A stretch of DNA of 64,000 nt. Origin: Agrobacterium arsenijevicii (GTDB lineage Bacteria > Pseudomonadota > Alphaproteobacteria > Rhizobiales > Rhizobiaceae). Location: contig JWIT01000002.1 in assembly GCA_000949895.1 (NCBI GenBank), positions 62,001 through 126,000 on the forward strand, in the 5' to 3' direction. Numbering within the stretch: position 1 is the stretch's first letter; each line of letters begins with the position of its first letter. The notes beneath the pieces were generated by a model. It saw only the letters and a program-made list of their open reading frames with translations. It had not been told where the DNA came from and did not search any database. The translations under genes and the position numbers were made by a program. Shown here in pieces: positions 11,608-19,505 of this stretch.

Positions 11608-12531
11608 CTAGTCGATAGACGACATGTCGAAATCGCCCGACTTGATCAGGAAACGTAGAAGCGTCCGCATGGCGTTCGTGAGGTGCCTGTCCATCCGGGT
11701 GATGATCTGGGTCTGCGATGTCACCTTGGTGACGTAGTTCAGCGGAAGCGGAACAAGATCATCCGAGATTTCCCGCTGCGGGGAAGGTCTGTACGGCATG
11801 ATGAAGACGCCGTTTCCCAGTGAGACGAAATTCCTGAGGATGCGATAGGAATTGGCGACCAGTTTCGGGCGAATGACGACGTTTTCAGACCGCGCGATCA
11901 GATCGGTTATCTGCCGCCCGCCGAATTCAAGCTCAAGCAGGCCGATCGGATAGATCAGCAGGTCGGCGAGCATGGGGTCCCTGCCGAGCCGGGTCAGCGG
12001 ATGGTCCTTGTGGACGACCGCGCAAATCGGAACATCCGAGCGCGCGTGAAATTTCAACTGCCTGTCGTTGGGCGCAAAATAGGTGACGCCGATATCCGCT
12101 TCGTCATCAAGAAGCGCCTTTACCGTGGCCGAGGTGGAGTGCACCATGACCTCCATATCGATGCCCGGATATTGTAGCTGGAAATCCCGCAGCGGCTCGT
12201 TGACGATCCACTCGGCGAAGCCTTCGCCGATGGACAACCGGATCAGGCCCCTTTTGACGTTGCGAAACTCATCCAGCCGCGCGCGCAACTGAATATCCGC
12301 CGACTGCTGGTTACGGTAATAATCGCAAAGGGTCCGGCCGACTTCGGTCAGACGGACATTGCGACCGGCATGTTCGAGCAGGATCAGGTTCAGATCCGTT
12401 TCAAGATTTGACACCTGCCGGCTTATCGTCGATGGGCTGACGTTCAAATGGTCGGCAGCCTGCCGCACACCGCCATAGGTATCGACGAAGAAAAGATATC
12501 GTAATTTTAGAGGATCCAGCATCTCTGCCAA
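11608..12531 (-). CDS. LysR-family transcriptional regulator
   Basis: 307 residues. The N-terminal helix-turn-helix reads QAADHLNVSPSTISRQVSNLE and is followed by the linker helix and a two-lobed effector domain (GLIRLSIGEGFAEWI onwards). It diverges from the peptide-type ABC operon with a 152-bp gap holding a dyad of LysR-box type, so it most likely controls that operon and itself. It is convergent with the lactonase gene, 37 bp apart. Confidence 0.92.
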   Translation of the reverse strand: MAEMLDPLKLRYLFFVDTYGGVRQAADHLNVSPSTISRQVSNLETDLNLILLEHAGRNVRLTEVGRTLCDYYRNQQSADIQLRARLDEFRNVKRGLIRLSIGEGFAEWIVNEPLRDFQLQYPGIDMEVMVHSTSATVKALLDDEADIGVTYFAPNDRQLKFHARSDVPICAVVHKDHPLTRLGRDPMLADLLIYPIGLLELEFGGRQITDLIARSENVVIRPKLVANSYRILRNFVSLGNGVFIMPYRPSPQREISDDLVPLPLNYVTKVTSQTQIITRMDRHLTNAMRTLLRFLIKSGDFDMSSID

Positions 12532-12543
12532 TCTTGCTCAACC

Positions 12544-12560
12544 GTTGCATTCTACGCAAC
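12544..12560. promoter_or_regulatory. Candidate LysR box
   Basis: GTTGC-N7-GCAAC forms a perfect dyad of the T-N11-A type, 13 bp from the LysR start codon. A second TTGC-TG-GCAA arrangement follows about 35 bp further on. Position between the divergent genes suggests a recognition site plus an activation site for the neighbouring LysR protein. Confidence 0.5.
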
Positions 12561-12683
12561 GAACGATATTATTTTGTGGCATTGCTGGCAACATTTATTC
12601 GCCTAAGGTTCCGGCAGAGTGGTGCAGCCACCACCGACAGGGGAATGCCCGAATAATAAGGGCAATAGAAATGGGAGAATGAA

Positions 12684-14285
12684 TTGAACCTCAGAACCAT
12701 CATTGCGTCTGCTGCTTTCGCTCTGGCGGCATCCGTCGCGGTCACGGCCGCCGCACCGGCTTATGCAAATACGTTTCGATTTGCGACACAGGGCGATCTA
12801 AAATCGCTGGACCCTTACGCGCTTGCGGAAACATTCTCGCTGGCAATGATCGGCAGCGTTTACGAAGGGCTCGTGGCCCGTGACAAGGACCTCAAGATCG
12901 TACCGGCTCTTGCCGAAAGCTGGGATGTATCGCCCGACGCCCGGACATGGACTTTCCATTTGCGAAAGAACGTCAAGTTCCAGAACGGCGAAGCCTTCAC
13001 GGCTGATGACGTGCTGTTTTCCGCAGACCGCGTGCGCTCTTCCGGCTCCGACCTTAAAACGCGCGTTCCGGCCAATGCCGTCTTCAAGAAGATCGACGAC
13101 TACACCGTCGAAGTCACCACGCCGGAGCCGGCGCCGCTTTTGGACGCTGTCTGGGACACATGGTATATCGTTTCGAAGACTTGGACCGAGGCCCATGGCG
13201 CTACCGATGTTGCGAGTGCTTCTGCGGCTCCGTCCTATATTTCGCTGAATGCCAACGGCACCGGTCCCTTCATCCTGCAGGAGCATCAGCCGGGTGTTCG
13301 CACCGTCTGGAAACCCAATCCGGGCTGGTGGGGCAAGCCGGTTCATAATCTCGACGAAGTGGTGCTGACGCCGATCTCTTCGGGCGCCACCCGCGTTGCC
13401 GCGTTGCTGTCCGGCGAAGTCGATATGATTGAACCCGCACCGTTGCAGGACGTCGACCGTATCAACGGCAGCAGCAATGCCAAGGTCCTGCAGGGCCCCG
13501 AGGTGCGGACGATCTATCTCGGTTTCGACCAGCGTCGCGATGAATTGAAATATTCCTCGGTCAAGGGAAAGAACCCTTTCAAGGATGCCCGCGTCCGGCA
13601 GGCCTTCTACACCGCCATCGATATCGAAGCCATCCAGAAGCGGGTGATGCGCGGCGCGTCCGTGCCGACCTCGCTGATCGTCGCCAAGGAGCTCTTCCCG
13701 CTTGCAGGCGAATTCAAACGCCCGGCCTATGATCCGGAAGCAGCCCGAAATCTTCTTAAAGAGGCCGGATATCCCGATGGTTTCCAGGTGCGCCTCGATT
13801 GCCCGAACGATCGTTACGTCAATGACGAACGCATCTGCCAGTCCATAGTCCCGATGCTGGCCAAGGTCGGTATCAAGGCCGATCTCAATGCAGAACCGAA
13901 GGCGACCTATTTCGGCCGGATCTTCGCAAGCGGCGGCTACGACACTTCGTTCTATCTTCTCGGCTGGCAGACCAACGGTTCGGGTAGCCTCGGCGTCTTG
14001 CAGGATCTCTACCGGTGCCGCGACGATAAGGGCAATGGCGGAACATCCAATGTCGGCGGTTACTGCAACCCCGAGGTTGATGCGCTCATCAAGCAGATCG
14101 GCAAGGAGCCGGATGAGGCAAAGCGGAACGAGCTGATCCGTCAGGCCTTCGATATTGCGCAGAACAAGGAGGCGGCCTACCTTCCGCTGCATCAGCAGTC
14201 GCTTGCATGGGGCGTGTCCAAGAGCGTCACCGTCGTACAGCGCGCCGATAACGACTTCCGGTTCTACTGGGTCACCAAGAACTGA
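12684..14285 (+). CDS. ABC transporter substrate-binding protein, peptide/nickel family 5
   Basis: 533 residues, periplasmic. The signal peptide (hydrophobic stretch, cleavage near PAYA-NTF) leads into a DppA/OppA-type fold with SLDPYALAETFSLAMIGSVYEGLV and LAESWDVSPDARTWTFHLRK. The only start that keeps the signal peptide is TTG at 12684, preceded by GGGAGAATGAA. An ATG at 12671 opens only a three-codon frame overlapping that ribosome site. It supplies ligand, probably a peptide, acylated amino acid or opine-like compound, to the permeases that follow. Confidence 0.92.
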   Translation: MNLRTIIASAAFALAASVAVTAAAPAYANTFRFATQGDLKSLDPYALAETFSLAMIGSVYEGLVARDKDLKIVPALAESWDVSPDARTWTFHLRKNVKFQNGEAFTADDVLFSADRVRSSGSDLKTRVPANAVFKKIDDYTVEVTTPEPAPLLDAVWDTWYIVSKTWTEAHGATDVASASAAPSYISLNANGTGPFILQEHQPGVRTVWKPNPGWWGKPVHNLDEVVLTPISSGATRVAALLSGEVDMIEPAPLQDVDRINGSSNAKVLQGPEVRTIYLGFDQRRDELKYSSVKGKNPFKDARVRQAFYTAIDIEAIQKRVMRGASVPTSLIVAKELFPLAGEFKRPAYDPEAARNLLKEAGYPDGFQVRLDCPNDRYVNDERICQSIVPMLAKVGIKADLNAEPKATYFGRIFASGGYDTSFYLLGWQTNGSGSLGVLQDLYRCRDDKGNGGTSNVGGYCNPEVDALIKQIGKEPDEAKRNELIRQAFDIAQNKEAAYLPLHQQSLAWGVSKSVTVVQRADNDFRFYWVTKN

Positions 14286-14293
14286 GCCTGACT

Positions 14294-14318
14294 GCCGGGG
14301 TCGCTCCGCGATCCCGGC
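14294..14318 (+). other. Intercistronic RNA hairpin after the binding-protein gene
   Basis: GCCGGGGTCGC, three-base loop, GCGATCCCGGC: an 11-bp stem with one G-T pair, 8 bp after the stop codon and without a T-run. It matches the position and type of the hairpin behind the other binding-protein gene at 5325-5355. It probably stabilises the upstream message and sets a lower level for the permeases. Confidence 0.6.
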
Positions 14319-14373
14319 TTCGGTCCGGCCGCGCGGTTTTCCGCAAGGTGCAATTTACAAGGTTTGATCTTTC

Positions 14374-15351
14374 ATGTTGGCACTCATCATACGCCGGCTG
14401 TTGCAGTCGCTGGCGGTCATGCTGGCCGTGGCTCTTCTGGCGTTCATCATGTTCCGGTTCGCGGGCGATCCCGTCAACCAGATGGTCGGCGTCGAGACGA
14501 CGGAGGCCGAGCGACAGGCCGTTCGCGAACGTCTGGGGCTGGACCAGCCGACCATCGTGCAGTTCACGCGCTATATCGGCCGGGTCGCGACGCTGGATTT
14601 CGGCGTGTCCTACCAGTTTCGCCAGCCCGTCACCAAGCTGTTGGCGGAGCGTGTTCCAGCCACTCTGGAGCTGTCTTTCGTGGCAGCGGTGCTTTCGCTC
14701 GTCTCCGGCGTATTGCTGGGCGTCTATTGCGCGCTCAATCCGCGCGGGCGCATTTCCAGCCTTCTGCAAAGCGTATCGCTCGTCGGCGTCAGCCTGCCAA
14801 CCTTCCTGATCGGCATATTGCTGATCTATATTTTTTCGGTGACGCTCGGCTGGCTGCCGGCCTTTGGACGCAGTGGCCTCGTGCAGATAACACAAAACTG
14901 GTCGACTGGCCTTTTGACGGTGCAGGGCTGGAAATCTCTCATTCTGCCGGCCGTGACACTCGGCCTGTTCCAGATGACGTTGATCATGCGCCTCGTCCGT
15001 TCGGAAATGCTCGAAGTTCTGCGCACCGATTTCGTCAAGTTCGCCACCGCGCGCGGCCTGCCGAAAAGGCGCATCTACTTCCGGCATGCGCTTAAAAACA
15101 CGCTCGTTCCGGTCATTACCGTCGTCGGCTTGCAGATCGGCTCCATCATCGCCTTCTCGATCATTACCGAGACGGTGTTTCAGTGGCCGGGCATGGGCCT
15201 CCTGTTTCTACAGGCGGTGCAGAATGTCGATATCCCCATCATGTCGACCTACCTGCTGCTCATCGCTTTCCTGTTCGTCATGATCAATCTCATCGTCGAC
15301 CTCGTCTACCACGCCATTGATCCGCGCCTGAAGGAGGTTGGAAAATCGTGA
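14374..15351 (+). CDS. Peptide-type ABC permease (DppB family)
   Basis: 325 residues, about six membrane segments. The N-terminal segment (ALIIRRLLQSLAVMLAVALL) is followed by a periplasmic stretch ending GLDQPTIVQFTRYIG and the family loop VEVLRTDFVKFATARGLPKRRI-like, here EMLEVLRTDFVKFATARG, that contacts the ATPase. It pairs with the next permease, whose GTG start overlaps its stop codon (GTGA). Confidence 0.93.
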   Translation: MLALIIRRLLQSLAVMLAVALLAFIMFRFAGDPVNQMVGVETTEAERQAVRERLGLDQPTIVQFTRYIGRVATLDFGVSYQFRQPVTKLLAERVPATLELSFVAAVLSLVSGVLLGVYCALNPRGRISSLLQSVSLVGVSLPTFLIGILLIYIFSVTLGWLPAFGRSGLVQITQNWSTGLLTVQGWKSLILPAVTLGLFQMTLIMRLVRSEMLEVLRTDFVKFATARGLPKRRIYFRHALKNTLVPVITVVGLQIGSIIAFSIITETVFQWPGMGLLFLQAVQNVDIPIMSTYLLLIAFLFVMINLIVDLVYHAIDPRLKEVGKS

Positions 15352-16295
15352 CCGAAACATCTCCACGCGAAACTTCCGCCCCGGTCGGCTTCTGGGCCCG
15401 CCTTGCGGACAATGATCTCCTCGTCGATTTCCTTGGCAACCGGCTGGTGCTCATCTCCAGCGTTCTTCTGCTGGTGTTGCTGGCAGCGTCGCTGCTGGCA
15501 CCCTGGATCGCCCCGACCAACCCTTACGATCCCCTTTCGCTCGACATCATGAACTCGAGCCTGCCGCCGGTGTGGCAGGCGGATGGCGATGCGCAGTTCC
15601 TGCTGGGGACGGATGATCAGGGTCGAGACATGCTGTCGGCCATTCTCTACGGCCTGCGGATCTCCATCATCATCAGTGCCCTCGGCGTCGCCGTCGCGGC
15701 GGTGGTCGGCATCACACTCGGGGTTGTCGCCGGTTATTTCGGTGGCGTCGTGGACGCCGTCATCATGCGCATTGCCGATATTCAGCTGAGTTTCCCGGCC
15801 ATTCTCGTGGCGCTGCTTGTCGATGGGCTTCTGCATTCGATGATCCCATCCATCAGCCGCGAAAACAGCGCTTCATGGGTGATCATTATTTCGATCGGCC
15901 TGTCCTTCTGGGTGCAATATGCCCGGACGATAAGATCCTCCACCATGATCGAGCAGAAGAAGGACTATGTGAGCGCGGCGCGGCTTTTCGGGCTGCCGGA
16001 TGTCGCCATCATGGTCCGTCACATCCTGCCGAACGTCATGGGGCCGATCCTCGTCATCCTCACCATCAATTTCGGCTTGGCGATCATCACCGAAGCGACG
16101 CTTTCTTACCTTGGTGTCGGCCTGCCGCCGATGCAGCCGTCGCTCGGCACGCTCATCCGCACCGGGCAGGAGTTTCTGTTTTCCGGGGAATGGTGGACCG
16201 TGGCTTTCCCGGGCATCGCACTGGCCGTTCTCGTCCTCACCATCAACCTTCTCGGCGACTGGTTGCGCGACGCGCTCAACCCGAAGCTTCGATAG
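15348..16295 (+). CDS. Peptide-type ABC permease (DppC family)
   Basis: 315 residues. It has the N-terminal cytoplasmic tail and first helix of DppC proteins, then LLGTDDQGRDMLSAILYGLR, a hallmark of the family, and the ATPase-contacting loop KKDYVSAARLFGLPDVAIM. GTG start at 15348 overlaps the stop of the DppB gene. The ATPase gene follows after 10 bp with AGGAGG between. Confidence 0.93.
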   Translation: MTETSPRETSAPVGFWARLADNDLLVDFLGNRLVLISSVLLLVLLAASLLAPWIAPTNPYDPLSLDIMNSSLPPVWQADGDAQFLLGTDDQGRDMLSAILYGLRISIIISALGVAVAAVVGITLGVVAGYFGGVVDAVIMRIADIQLSFPAILVALLVDGLLHSMIPSISRENSASWVIIISIGLSFWVQYARTIRSSTMIEQKKDYVSAARLFGLPDVAIMVRHILPNVMGPILVILTINFGLAIITEATLSYLGVGLPPMQPSLGTLIRTGQEFLFSGEWWTVAFPGIALAVLVLTINLLGDWLRDALNPKLR

Positions 16296-16305
16296 GAGGC
16301 GCAAA

Positions 16306-17283
16306 ATGAACGATATCCTTCTTTCAGTCCGCAATCTGCGCGTCGAATTTAATACCCGCCGTGGCACGCTCACTGCTCTCCGCGATGTTTCGTTCGATAT
16401 CCGCCGTGGCGAGGTTCTCGGCGTCGTCGGGGAATCGGGCGCCGGCAAGTCGATGACGGGATCGGCGATCATGCATCTTATCCCGCGTCCCGGCCGTATT
16501 TCGGGCGGGGAAATCCATCTCGGTGACCGCCGGATCGATAATCTCGGCCAGGCAGAAATCGAAGCCATCCGCGGCCGCCATATCGGCATGGTCTTTCAGG
16601 ATCCTCTGACCAGTCTCAACCCGTTGATGAAGGTGGGCGAGCACCTGATGGAGACCATGCGTGTGCATCTCGGGCTTTCGCGCCGGGCTGCCCGCGACCG
16701 GGCGGTGGAACTGCTCGAAGAGGTCGGCATCCCCGATCCCGCCGTGCGTATGGATTCCTATCCTCACGAATTTTCGGGAGGGCAGCGGCAGCGCGTCGTC
16801 ATCGCGCTTGCGCTCTGCGCGGGGCCAGAACTGGTCATCGCCGACGAGCCGACCACGGCGCTCGACGTTTCGGTGCAGGCGCAGATCATCCGCCTGATCC
16901 GGAAACTGTGCGAGACGCATGGTACGGCCTTCATGTTGATTACCCACGACATGGGCATGATCGCTGAAACAGCCGACCGTGTGGCGGTGATGTATGCGGG
17001 TCGCGTGGCGGAAATCGGCAAGGTTGCGGATGTGGTGAAGTCTCCGCTGCATCCCTATGCCCAGGGACTTATGGGCGCCATCCCTTCGCTGGAAAGCGAT
17101 GAACCGCGTCTCAGGCAAATTCCAGGCTCCATGCCCTCGCTTTCGGCGACACCGAAAGGCTGTGCTTTCAATCCGCGCTGCGAGCGGGTCATGGATATCT
17201 GTCGTGTCGACCAGCCGGAACTTGCGGGGCGTTGGGGGCACATGGCCGCATGTCATCTCTATCCGAGGGAGTATGTGGCATGA
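16306..17283 (+). CDS. Peptide-type ABC ATPase (OppD/DppD)
   Basis: 325 residues with Walker A GESGAGKS, Q-loop MVFQDPLTSLNP, signature FSGGQRQRVVIA, Walker B LVIADEPTTALDV and H-loop LITHDM. The OppD-type C-terminus has the oligopeptide motif with two cysteines (CAFNPRCERVMDIC). ATG 16306 is chosen because AGGAGG stands six bases upstream and the longer frame overlaps the permease gene. Start and stop are coupled to the next ATPase by an ATGA overlap. Confidence 0.93.
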   Translation: MNDILLSVRNLRVEFNTRRGTLTALRDVSFDIRRGEVLGVVGESGAGKSMTGSAIMHLIPRPGRISGGEIHLGDRRIDNLGQAEIEAIRGRHIGMVFQDPLTSLNPLMKVGEHLMETMRVHLGLSRRAARDRAVELLEEVGIPDPAVRMDSYPHEFSGGQRQRVVIALALCAGPELVIADEPTTALDVSVQAQIIRLIRKLCETHGTAFMLITHDMGMIAETADRVAVMYAGRVAEIGKVADVVKSPLHPYAQGLMGAIPSLESDEPRLRQIPGSMPSLSATPKGCAFNPRCERVMDICRVDQPELAGRWGHMAACHLYPREYVA

Positions 17284-18116
17284 GCGACAACACTTTCGTG
17301 AAGGTTGAAAATCTCAACCGGGTATTTGACGTCTCCAAGCCGTTTCTTAACCGGATCATCGAGAAACAGCCGCGCCGCTTCGTCAACGCCGTTACCGACG
17401 TCAACTTCACCATTGGTAAGGGTGAGACCTTCGCGCTCGTCGGCGAGTCCGGCTCGGGCAAGTCGACCGTCGCAAAAATGGTCGTGGGTCTATTGCCGCC
17501 CACCTCCGGCCGGGTCGAAATCGATGGCATTCCCATCACCGCGCACCATGACAGGACGGAACTTCGGCAATTGCGCCGGCGCATGCAGATGATCTTTCAG
17601 GATCCCTATGCCAGCCTCAATCCGCGCTGGCGTGTGGGGCGCATCATCGCCGAACCCATGCTTGCCCTCTCCGTCGTCGGTTCAAAAAGCGAGGCGCAGG
17701 AAGAAGTTCGCCGGCTGCTGGCGCTGGTCGGGCTCAGCCCGGCTGACGACCGCAAGTTTCCGCATGAATTCTCCGGCGGGCAGCGGCAGCGTATCGCGAT
17801 TGCCCGCGCGCTGGCTTCGAAGTGCGAATTCATCGTTTGCGACGAGCCGACCTCGGCGCTCGACGTGTCGGTTCAGGCACAAATCCTCAATCTGATGCGC
17901 GATTTGCAGGAGCAGCTTGGTCTTACCTATCTCCTCATCAGCCACAATCTTGCGGTGGTGCGCCACATGGCAAACCGCATAGGCGTCATGCATTTCGGCA
18001 AACTCGTCGAGGTGCAGGAGGCGCGTGCGCTCTTCAAACAGCCCGGTCACGAATACACGCAGATGCTGATCAAGGCGGTCCCCGATATTTCCATGGCCGG
18101 ACGGGAAAAAGCCTAG
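17280..18116 (+). CDS. Peptide-type ABC ATPase (OppF/DppF)
   Basis: 278 residues. Walker A GESGSGKST, Q-loop MIFQDPYASLNPRW, signature FSGGQRQRIAIA, Walker B FIVCDEPTSALDV and H-loop LISHNL are intact. It lacks the long Cys-containing C-terminal extension of its partner. The H-loop Asp is Asn here (HN instead of HD), which is common in OppF proteins. Translation starts at ATG 17280, overlapping the OppD stop. Confidence 0.92.
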   Translation: MSDNTFVKVENLNRVFDVSKPFLNRIIEKQPRRFVNAVTDVNFTIGKGETFALVGESGSGKSTVAKMVVGLLPPTSGRVEIDGIPITAHHDRTELRQLRRRMQMIFQDPYASLNPRWRVGRIIAEPMLALSVVGSKSEAQEEVRRLLALVGLSPADDRKFPHEFSGGQRQRIAIARALASKCEFIVCDEPTSALDVSVQAQILNLMRDLQEQLGLTYLLISHNLAVVRHMANRIGVMHFGKLVEVQEARALFKQPGHEYTQMLIKAVPDISMAGREKA

Positions 18117-18198
18117 CCCGCCACTGCGCCCCACCCGATCCGTTACCGCCCGCGATCATCGCGGACGGTCACTCTTGTCCAATTACGGAAGCTTTCCC

Positions 18199-19389
18199 AT
18201 GTCCGCTATCGACGAAAACCGACTGAACGCCTATCTCCCCGAACTCGTCGCCCTGCGGCGCGACATTCACGCCCATCCGGAAACCGCCTTTGAAGAGGTG
18301 CGAACCTCAAAGCTTGTCGCGGACAGGCTGCGCGAGTGGGGGATCGAAGTTCACGAGGGCATTGGCGGAACCGGTGTCGTGGGCGTGCTGAAGGGCAAAA
18401 GGCCGGGGCAAAGATGCATCGGCCTGCGCGCCGACATCGATGCGTTGAATATTTTCGAGAAAAACACCTTTGACTATGCATCGACCGTTCCGGGAAAAAT
18501 GCATGCCTGCGGTCATGACGGCCATACCACGATGCTGCTCGGCGCGGCGCGTTATCTTGCCGAAGATCCGGATTTCGCCGGCACGGTCCACTTCATCTTC
18601 CAGCCTGCCGAGGAAGGTGGCACCGGTGCACCCGCCATGCTGCGGGACGGGCTTCTGGAACGCTTCCCCTGCGATGCGGTCTATGGTCTTCACACCCATC
18701 CGGGCCAACCGGTGGGCGAGATCGCGACGCGGTTGGGCGCAGCCCTTGCGGGATCGCTCAGCTTCCATGTCACGTTCAAGGGCACGGCCGGCCATGGTGG
18801 CGCGGCACCGCATCTGGCAAAGGATGCGACTATCCCCGTCGCCCATTTCATTCTCGGCCTTCAGACCATCGTCGGACGCAAGGTTCCGGCACTGGATGCC
18901 GCTGTCATTTCCATCGGCCACATCGGTGGTGGCTCGAAAGGCTCGCCAAACGTCATGCCGGCGGAGGTGCTGGTTTCCGGCACCGCGCGTTACTTCAAGA
19001 CCGAAACACTTGAGATCATCCGAACCCGTCTCGTCGAACAGGCGGAACTCTTCGCGCGTGCATGCGATTGCGAGGTCGACGTCAGGATCGACTACGGCAC
19101 CCCGCCGCTCGTCAACCATCCCGAAGCCTTCAAAATTGCCATTGAGGCGGCCAACCGCACATTCGGAGACGGCAATGTCGACACCGAGCGTACATTGTCG
19201 ACCGGTGCGGAGGACTTCGCCTTTCTCGCGAATGTCGTTCCCGGCACCTATGCCTGGATGGGTGGCGGCCTTGGCCCGGACGGGCTGGTGCATGACGTTC
19301 ACACCGACAAGTTTGATTTCAACGACGCGTCCCTGCCTTACGGCGTGTCCTACTGGGTCAACATCGTCAATGTCGAACTGCAGTCCTGA
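18199..19389 (+). CDS. M20-family amidohydrolase (hippurate hydrolase/HipO type)
   Basis: 396 residues. The di-metal site is visible as ACGHDGHTTMLLGAARYL, QPAEEGG and later AHFILGLQTI with the lid-domain GTAGHGGAAPH. The family splits N-acyl amino acids, indole-acetyl-amino acids or N-carbamoyl compounds. ATG 18199 is preferred over 18175 because GGAAG lies about eight bases before it. It follows the ABC ATPase by 82 bp on the same strand, so the importer probably brings in the amide this enzyme hydrolyses. A small palindrome (CCGCGATCATCGCGG) lies in the gap. Confidence 0.9.
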   Translation: MSAIDENRLNAYLPELVALRRDIHAHPETAFEEVRTSKLVADRLREWGIEVHEGIGGTGVVGVLKGKRPGQRCIGLRADIDALNIFEKNTFDYASTVPGKMHACGHDGHTTMLLGAARYLAEDPDFAGTVHFIFQPAEEGGTGAPAMLRDGLLERFPCDAVYGLHTHPGQPVGEIATRLGAALAGSLSFHVTFKGTAGHGGAAPHLAKDATIPVAHFILGLQTIVGRKVPALDAAVISIGHIGGGSKGSPNVMPAEVLVSGTARYFKTETLEIIRTRLVEQAELFARACDCEVDVRIDYGTPPLVNHPEAFKIAIEAANRTFGDGNVDTERTLSTGAEDFAFLANVVPGTYAWMGGGLGPDGLVHDVHTDKFDFNDASLPYGVSYWVNIVNVELQS

Positions 19390-19405
19390 TCTGAAAGGGT
19401 GATAG

Positions 19406-19436
19406 CCCCAGGTAGCCCTCTTTGCGGGCCATGGGG
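19406..19436 (+). terminator. Possible terminator after the M20 gene
   Basis: CCCCA and TGGGG enclose a GCCC/GGGC stem in the gap between convergent genes, ending in TCTT. The stem is interrupted by an internal loop, so this is weak. A second G/C stem (CCGCCG-TCA-CGGCGG) at 19464-19478 could serve the opposite strand. Confidence 0.4.
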
Positions 19437-19505
19437 TCTTACCCGCTGCGTTTCCCATGTGCCCCGCCGTCACGGCGGCAGGGCTTAATCAACGGATAGC
19501 TGCTA

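Noticed and set aside
18150-18168. Palindrome CCGCGATCATCGCGG as operator
   Set aside because: It is short and in the gap before the M20 gene with no second copy, so no regulatory claim is made.
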